Shown here piece after piece: positions 59,250 through 64,000 of a stretch of 64,000 nt of DNA. Positions within the stretch are counted from its first letter, which is position 1. Each line of letters starts with the position of its first letter. This DNA comes from Planctomyces sp. SH-PL62 (GTDB taxonomy: Bacteria; Planctomycetota; Planctomycetia; Planctomycetales; Planctomycetaceae): positions 105,410 through 169,409 of the forward strand of contig CAMDPX010000001.1 of the NCBI GenBank assembly GCA_945905295.1. Direction: 5' to 3'. The translations under genes and the position numbers were made by a program. The notes under the pieces were generated by a model. It was given only the letters and a program-made list of their open reading frames with translations, made no database searches and had not been told where the DNA came from.

Positions 59250-61010
59250 ATGGTTTCCGCACGACAACGAATTTTGATCCGCGCCGTCTCGGTGATTCTG
59301 TTCGCAGTTGCCGGGGCGATCGTTTGGTTTCGCTCGCAGCGTGGAACGGAGTTGGAATCACCGGCGATTCAGCCACCTGCAACGGATCGGAGTTCTGCCA
59401 CTCCCAGCAGTCGCACGAAGGCGGAGGCCGAATCTCCAATCCAGTTCGCGCTGATGTCGCGTTTCAAAACGGGCATCGACTTCGAGTATTACGGAAGTCC
59501 GAGCGACGAGCATTACATGACCGAACAGAACGGCGGAGGCGTGGGCTTATTCGACGCGGATGGCGATGGTCGCCTCGACGTGTTTCTGACCAACGGTTCC
59601 CATTTCAACAAACCAGCCAAAGCGGTCGGTGCCAGCCAGCGGCTGTTTCGACAAACGGCCGATTGGCAGTTTGAAGACATCACCGTGTCAGCGGGTCTGC
59701 AAGCGTTTGGTTTTGGCCAAGGCTGCGCGGCCGCGGATTACGACAACGACGGATTCTGTGATCTGTTCGTCGCCAGTTATGGAGCCAATCAACTGTGGCA
59801 CAACAACGGGGACGGAACCTTCCAGGATGTCACTCAGGAGGCCGGTGTCGCTGACGATCGTTGGGGCACCAGCGCGGCGTTTGCCGACCTGGATGGTGAC
59901 GGCAATCCCGAGCTGTACGTGGTCAATTACGTCGATTGGACTCCGGATCGAATCACGAGCCGGCGGATTCCCAGCCCGATGGATTTTCAGGGCCTGCCCG
60001 ACCGCCTCTTCCGCAATGCGGGTGACGGTCGCTTCGAGTCTGTCGGAGCAGAAGCGTGCATCGCCATTGTTGGCGAGGGCAAAGGCTTGGCAGTCTCCAT
60101 CGCCGACCTGGACGGAGACCGCCGGCCGGACATTTACGTCGCCAACGACACGACTCGAAATTTTCTGTTTCGCAATCTGGGCGGACTGAAGTTTGAAGAG
60201 ACCGGCGTCCTGAGCGGCTGCGCGGTGAGCCAGGATGGTTCGATCGGCAGCAGCATGGGAGTCGCCGTGGGGGACTACAACCGCGACGGCTGGTTCGATC
60301 TGTTTGTCACCAACTTTGCCGGAGAAGTTGTCGACGCATTCGCCGGAAACGGTCCGAACGGATTCATTGCGAACAACTCCGAGTTGGGCCTTGATCCAAT
60401 CTCGCGTCCGCTCTTGAACTTCGGCATCGTTCTGGCGGACTTTGATTCGGACCTTTGGCCGGATCTGTTCTTCGCCAATGGGCATCTCTGGGACGACACC
60501 GCCGCTGGCCACGAATATCGGATGCGTCCGAGTCTGCTGCGCAACGCCGGTGGAAAGCGATTTCGCGATGTGTCCGCAGTGGCCGGAGACTATTTTCGAG
60601 AGCGCTGGTTGGGCCGCGCCGTCGCCGTCGGCGATCTGGACAATGACGGCGATGCGGATTTCGTCGTCACCCACATCGAGGCACCGCCGGCATTACTTCG
60701 CAACGACAGCCGCCGCGCCGGCCCTGTGTTGCGACTGAAAATGATCGGCACACGTTCGGCCCGGCAACCTTTAGGAATGCAAGTCGATGTGGTTGTCGGA
60801 AACCAAACCATCGCCACACACCTTCGATCCGGGGACAGTTTCCAAGCGTCCCACGATGATCGACTGCTGATTCCCATCGGAAACGGGACGATCGTCGACG
60901 AGGTCCGGGTTCATTGGCAGGGTGGCGAAACGGAAACTTGGGCGAACCTTCCGGCTGACGAGTTGCTTTACTTGATCGAGGGGACTGGTGAGGCACACCT
61001 TCGTCGTTAG
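59250..61010 (+). CDS. CRTAC1/ASPIC-UnbV propeller protein, divergent paralog
   Basis: 586-residue paralog of the gene at 54781 with the same layout: N-terminal helix (about 8-25), then the propeller (GLFDADGDGRLDVFLTNGSH, AAADYDNDGFCDLFVASYG, FADLDGDGNPELYVVNYVDW) and ASPIC/UnbV tail (LGMQVDVVVGNQTIATHLRS). Aligned by eye with the other copy the propeller is clearly similar, about half identical. It lies 5 bp behind the TPR gene, forming a mirror image of the other pair. Confidence 0.9.
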   Translation: MVSARQRILIRAVSVILFAVAGAIVWFRSQRGTELESPAIQPPATDRSSATPSSRTKAEAESPIQFALMSRFKTGIDFEYYGSPSDEHYMTEQNGGGVGLFDADGDGRLDVFLTNGSHFNKPAKAVGASQRLFRQTADWQFEDITVSAGLQAFGFGQGCAAADYDNDGFCDLFVASYGANQLWHNNGDGTFQDVTQEAGVADDRWGTSAAFADLDGDGNPELYVVNYVDWTPDRITSRRIPSPMDFQGLPDRLFRNAGDGRFESVGAEACIAIVGEGKGLAVSIADLDGDRRPDIYVANDTTRNFLFRNLGGLKFEETGVLSGCAVSQDGSIGSSMGVAVGDYNRDGWFDLFVTNFAGEVVDAFAGNGPNGFIANNSELGLDPISRPLLNFGIVLADFDSDLWPDLFFANGHLWDDTAAGHEYRMRPSLLRNAGGKRFRDVSAVAGDYFRERWLGRAVAVGDLDNDGDADFVVTHIEAPPALLRNDSRRAGPVLRLKMIGTRSARQPLGMQVDVVVGNQTIATHLRSGDSFQASHDDRLLIPIGNGTIVDEVRVHWQGGETETWANLPADELLYLIEGTGEAHLRR

Positions 61011-61091
61011 CCGTCAGAGATGATCGGCTACAGGTTTGTGCCTGTTCCGAGTTCCCAACGCGGACCTGGACTTGCCCACGTTTTGCGTGCG

Positions 61092-61637
61092 CGCTGAGAA
61101 CGATCGGCTGTGGATGGAGCGTGAGATCTTAAAAAAGCGACGGCCTTCTTTGTGAAGGAGTCGTGATGAGATATGCCTTCATTGAGCGGCATCGGCTCCG
61201 TCGCGAGACGTAGGGAGCCGTGTGTGTGCATCAAGCGTTAGGTCAGCGTGGGGCGAAGTGCGATCACAAGACGGTGGTCAAGGTGATGCGTGCAGTACGC
61301 CAGCGAACACGATCAACGCACGCTGGCAACTCACGACATCGAATGCAGCACGAGTCGTCGCGGTGGCTGCGGGGATAACGCGCCGGCCGAGAGCCTCTTC
61401 GCGACCTGGAAGAAGGAGCTGGCACATCGCGAAGTTTATGAAACTCCAACGGAGGCTCGCACGAGCCTGTTCGAGTCCATCGAAGTGTTTTACAACCGCC
61501 GACGCCTGCACTCGTCGTTGGGCGACGTCTCGCCGACCGACTTCGAGGCGGGGCCGCGTGACCAAGAAGGAATCGTCCGAGGGCCAAAAGTTTTTTGCGG
61601 CGGCGGCGGGGCACTGTTCGCCGCGCTCCGTCTCTAA
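61092..61637 (+). mobile_element. remnants of an IS3-family insertion sequence
   Basis: Broken parts of an IS3 element. ENDRLWMEREILKK (from about 61096) is the end of OrfA, with the rest of that end (ATAFFVKES) in the next frame. MRYAFIERHR at 61165 is the start of OrfB, soon stopped; VHQALGQRGAKCDHKTVVKV (about 61228) is a middle piece, and 61290-61637 carries the C-terminal part (IECSTSRRGGCGDNAPAESL, FYNRRRLHSSLGDVSPTDFE). Frames are broken at several points and the DDE core is deleted, so it is dead. No terminal repeats were identified. Confidence 0.85.
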
Positions 61638-61808
61638 AAAAGCGAGTCGACTGTGCGCGGTGGAAAATGCCCCGCCGCCAATCCCCCGGGCCTGCGGCCG
61701 GATTCTCAGGAACCCATTTCGTGTGAAACCATCGGTCTCACTCTTAACCCAACGTACGCAATCCTTGGGTAGATTCAACCAAACATTGTCCACAGGAAGG
61801 AGCCTCTC

Positions 61809-62690
61809 ATGTCGATCCGCAAAGGCATCATCCTCGCCGGGGGTTCCGGCACTCGGCTGTATCCAGCAACGCAAGTCATCAGCAAGCAGTTGCTGCCCGT
61901 GTTCGATAAGCCGATGGTCTATTACCCGCTGGCTACGCAGATGCTGGCCGGGCTGAGACACATCCTGGTCATCAGCACGCCGCATGACTTGCCGCTGTAC
62001 CGGAAGCTGCTGAAGGACGGCAGCCAGTGGGGCATGACATTCGAGTACGCCGAGCAGCCCAATCCCGGTGGACTGTCTCAAGCGTTCTTAATCGGCGAAG
62101 AGTTCCTCGCGGGCGATCCGGCCTGCTTGATTCTCGGCGACAACATTTTTTATGGGCATCAGCTTTCGCAGCAGTTGCAGCGAGCGGCCTCGTGCGAAGC
62201 CGGCGCGACCGTCTTTGCGTATCACGTCCGCGATCCGGAGCGGTACGGCGTCGTCGAATTGGACTCGACCGGCAAGGCGATCACGATCGAAGAGAAGCCA
62301 AAGCAGCCGAAGTCGAACTACGCGGTGACCGGCTTGTACTTCTACGACCGCCACGTCTGCGAGTACGCGAAGACACTCAAGCCCTCGCCGCGCGGGGAGC
62401 TGGAAATCACCGACCTCAACCGCGTGTACCTCGAACGGGGCGAGCTGCATGTCGAGACCTTCGGGCGCGGTTCCGCGTGGCTCGACACAGGGACTCACGA
62501 ATCGCTGATCGAGGCCAGCACGTTCGTCAGCGTGCTGGAAACTCGGCAAGGTTTGAAGATCGCCTGCCTGGAAGAGATCGCCTGGCGCATGAAGTGGATC
62601 GACGACGCTCAGGTCCGCAAGTTGGCCGAACCCATGAAGAACAACAGCTACGGCCAGTATTTGTTGGATCTCGTTGCACGCGGTGACTGA
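61809..62690 (+). CDS. rfbA: glucose-1-phosphate thymidylyltransferase
   Basis: 293-residue enzyme making dTDP-glucose from dTTP and glucose 1-phosphate, first step of dTDP-rhamnose synthesis. Landmarks are [52 protein letters not shown] and [19 protein letters not shown]; the length is normal for RmlA. AAGGAG stands 7 nt upstream of ATG 61809. The other rhamnose genes (rfbB, C, D) are not in the window. An 85-bp palindromic element follows. Confidence 0.95.
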   Translation: MSIRKGIILAGGSGTRLYPATQVISKQLLPVFDKPMVYYPLATQMLAGLRHILVISTPHDLPLYRKLLKDGSQWGMTFEYAEQPNPGGLSQAFLIGEEFLAGDPACLILGDNIFYGHQLSQQLQRAASCEAGATVFAYHVRDPERYGVVELDSTGKAITIEEKPKQPKSNYAVTGLYFYDRHVCEYAKTLKPSPRGELEITDLNRVYLERGELHVETFGRGSAWLDTGTHESLIEASTFVSVLETRQGLKIACLEEIAWRMKWIDDAQVRKLAEPMKNNSYGQYLLDLVARGD

Positions 62691-62700
62691 CGAGCGGTAC

Positions 62701-62785
62701 GGGGTCGGGAGTCTTTTTCAGGCCGCCGAGTGTCTCGCGACGTCGAACGCTAAACTGCGGCGGCCTGAAAAAGACTCCCGACCCC
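62701..62785. repeat. 85-bp palindromic element, family B copy 2
   Basis: Perfect 28-nt arms (62701-62728, 62758-62785) with outer end GGGGTCGGGAGTCTTTTTC, as in 9772-9856, and the same total length of 85 bp. The inner arms and centre differ. It begins 11 bp after rfbA and ends 20 bp before the PVC-type gene. Confidence 0.94.
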
Positions 62786-62804
62786 TTCGCTCAAGGAGCC
62801 AATC

Positions 62805-64000
62805 ATGCGTCGAGTCTGTCCGTTGATCGCGTTAGTCGCACTGATGTCGGTTGTGCTCACGATTGGCACAACGAGCAGAGACCTGCGATCCGATGATCCG
62901 CAGTCGAAGAACGCCGCTCCGCCGACGGCTCCGAAAGCAGAACCGAAGCGGATCGAAGTCGCACTCAACGGCCACACCTTTTCGCTGCCCGAAGGCTTCA
63001 CGATTGAACTCGTGGCCGGGCCGCCGCTGGTCAATCGGCCGATCAGCGCCAGCTTTGATGAAGAGGGTCGGCTGTACGTTTCCGATTCGTCCGGCACGAA
63101 CGATCCATCGGCGAAGCAACTCATCGACAAGCCGCATCGAGTCGTCCGACTCGAAGACACCGACGGCGACGGCAAGTTCGACAAGAGCAGCGTGTTCGCC
63201 GACAAGCTGATGTTTCCGGAGGGGACGTTGTGGCACGACGGCTCGCTGTATGTGGCCGCTCCGCCGAGCATCTGGAAGCTGACCGATACCGACGGCGACG
63301 GTGTGGCCGATCAACGCGAAGAGTGGTTCAAAGGGAACACGCTCACCGGCTGCGCGAACGATCTGCATGGGCCGTATCTCGGCCCCGACGGTTATCTCTA
63401 CTGGTGCAAGGGAGCGTTCGCGGAGCAGACCTACGAACGACCGGTTCGACCCGTAGGTTGGGACTCCGTCCCGACCAATTCGACGAACAAAAACACCGAA
63501 GCCAAAACCGAACCGGTCGGGACGGAGTCCCAACCTACGAAACCGTGGACCACGAAAGCCTCGCATATTTTCCGCGCGAGACCGGACGCTCCGCGAGACC
63601 CCGCCACCGGCAGCATCAAGACATCGGCGATCGAGTGCGTGATGACCGGCGGCATGGACAACCCGGTGGATGTCGTCTTCACGCCGACCGGCGAGCGAAT
63701 CTTCACGACGACGTTCCTGGTGCATCCGGGCGGAGGCAACCGCGACGGCCTGCTGCACGCCGTGTACGGCGGAGTCTATGGCAAGGACTGGAACGTGATT
63801 GATTCCCCCAGCCACCCGCGGACCGGCGACGTGATGCCGGTGCTGTGCCATCTCGGAGCCGCCGCCCCCTGCGGCCTGGAACGCTTGCAGTCCTCCGCCT
63901 GGGGCCGCGAGTACCAAGACAATCTCTTCGCCTGCTGCTTCAACATGCGGAAGGTGACTCGCCACGTCCTGCAACCTCACGGAGCGACGTTCCAAACCGA
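62805..64000 (+). CDS. PVC-type membrane-bound dehydrogenase, 5' part
   Basis: The first 398 codons of a gene cut by the window end. It has a signal peptide (LIALVALMSVVLTIGTTS) and the beta-propeller dehydrogenase domain seen in planctomycete PVC-type proteins (FTIELVAGPPLVNRPISASF, RLYVSDSSG, LMFPEGTLWHDGSLYVAAPP, GGMDNPVDVVFTPTGERIF). A heme CxxCH module would be expected after the cut. AAGGAG stands 6 nt before ATG 62805. Between QTYERP and KPWTTKASH a palindromic element adds VGWDSVPTN...EPVGTESQPT in frame. Confidence 0.88.
   Translation, partial: MRRVCPLIALVALMSVVLTIGTTSRDLRSDDPQSKNAAPPTAPKAEPKRIEVALNGHTFSLPEGFTIELVAGPPLVNRPISASFDEEGRLYVSDSSGTNDPSAKQLIDKPHRVVRLEDTDGDGKFDKSSVFADKLMFPEGTLWHDGSLYVAAPPSIWKLTDTDGDGVADQREEWFKGNTLTGCANDLHGPYLGPDGYLYWCKGAFAEQTYERPVRPVGWDSVPTNSTNKNTEAKTEPVGTESQPTKPWTTKASHIFRARPDAPRDPATGSIKTSAIECVMTGGMDNPVDVVFTPTGERIFTTTFLVHPGGGNRDGLLHAVYGGVYGKDWNVIDSPSHPRTGDVMPVLCHLGAAAPCGLERLQSSAWGREYQDNLFACCFNMRKVTRHVLQPHGATFQT
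63453..63538. repeat. palindromic element, family F, inside a gene
   Basis: Perfect 24-nt arms (63453-63476, 63515-63538; outer end GTAGGTTGGGACTCCGTCCC) around a 38-nt A-rich centre (Lys/Asn/Thr-rich when translated). The whole 86-bp element is read in frame in the PVC-type dehydrogenase. A single arm variant is at 35288-35311 in the S9 peptidase gene. Confidence 0.93.

Noticed and set aside
61112-61165. A6G slippery-looking sequence in the IS3 remnant suggesting programmed frameshifting
   Set aside because: The element is broken at several other points and both frames end at once; a single-base loss explains it as well.
1-64000. CRISPR array
   Set aside because: The repeats are inverted and dispersed singly; no direct repeats with regular spacers were found and no cas genes.
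1-64000. tRNA or rRNA genes
   Set aside because: No cloverleaf-like sequence or rRNA core segment was recognised; a covariance model search would be decisive.

Overview
The window looks like a chromosome segment of a planctomycete (order Planctomycetales or a close relative). The evidence is the set of families that are expanded in that phylum: three DUF1501 secreted proteins, a DUF1559 prepilin-like protein with a small lipoprotein behind it, a YTV-type cysteine-rich surface protein, CRTAC1/ASPIC-UnbV propellers, PVC-type sugar dehydrogenases, and a cytochrome oxidase operon with SCO, DUF420 and DUF983 genes. GC is high and antisense open frames are therefore common. No rRNA, tRNA, CRISPR array or intact mobile element was seen.

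Layout. 1-5.2 kb: end of a heme-copper oxidase operon (subunits III and IV, an ABC-2 exporter, SCO, DUF420, a CPMC membrane protein), closed by a convergent terminator and a DUF983 gene. 5.2-13.9 kb: Nif3-like protein, DUF1501, leuD, a FtsX/MacB permease, EboE-like protein, XdhC-like protein and a zinc-ribbon/SUFU fusion. 13.9-20.6 kb (minus strand): a small c-type cytochrome, pyrimidine and purine nucleoside phosphorylases, and a TgpA-like transglutaminase with its DUF58 partner. 20.9-36.2 kb: a large exported protein, a LolD-like ATPase, threonine aldolase, a Flp-like pilin, an oxidoreductase, the YTV protein, an M24 peptidase, a PQQ-type sugar dehydrogenase with two heme sites and an S9 peptidase. 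36.3-42.2 kb is an accessory stretch: a Doc module, a gene fragment, an aminotransferase, a VapC module, a MATE pump, a frameshifted TIR-like remnant and an overlapping small-protein/nucleotidyltransferase pair. 42.4-52.5 kb: WD40 protein, TolC and a GAF-HlyD adaptor (divergent), LutC-like protein, two DUF1501 genes. 53.2-61 kb: DUF1559 protein, lipoprotein and two head-to-head TPR/CRTAC1 gene pairs. 61-64 kb: IS3-family wreckage, rfbA and the start of a PVC-type dehydrogenase.

The strongest unusual signal is repeats. More than a dozen different palindromic elements of about 50-120 bp, each made of two arms of roughly 20-30 nt, sit in gaps between genes. Several arms or whole elements lie inside reading frames and are translated without disruption (transglutaminase, purine nucleoside phosphorylase, FtsX-like permease, S9 peptidase, PVC dehydrogenase). 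A truncated REP-associated tyrosine transposase (HUH motif retained) lies at 25.0-25.2 kb and has replaced the 3' end of a threonine aldolase gene, which suggests how at least some of these elements moved. The second notable signal is the mirror-image duplication of a TPR plus CRTAC1 pair next to a pilin-like DUF1559 gene and a lipoprotein, a candidate cell-surface system. The third is the small-protein/nucleotidyltransferase overlap in the accessory stretch, a possible toxin-antitoxin or defence pair.
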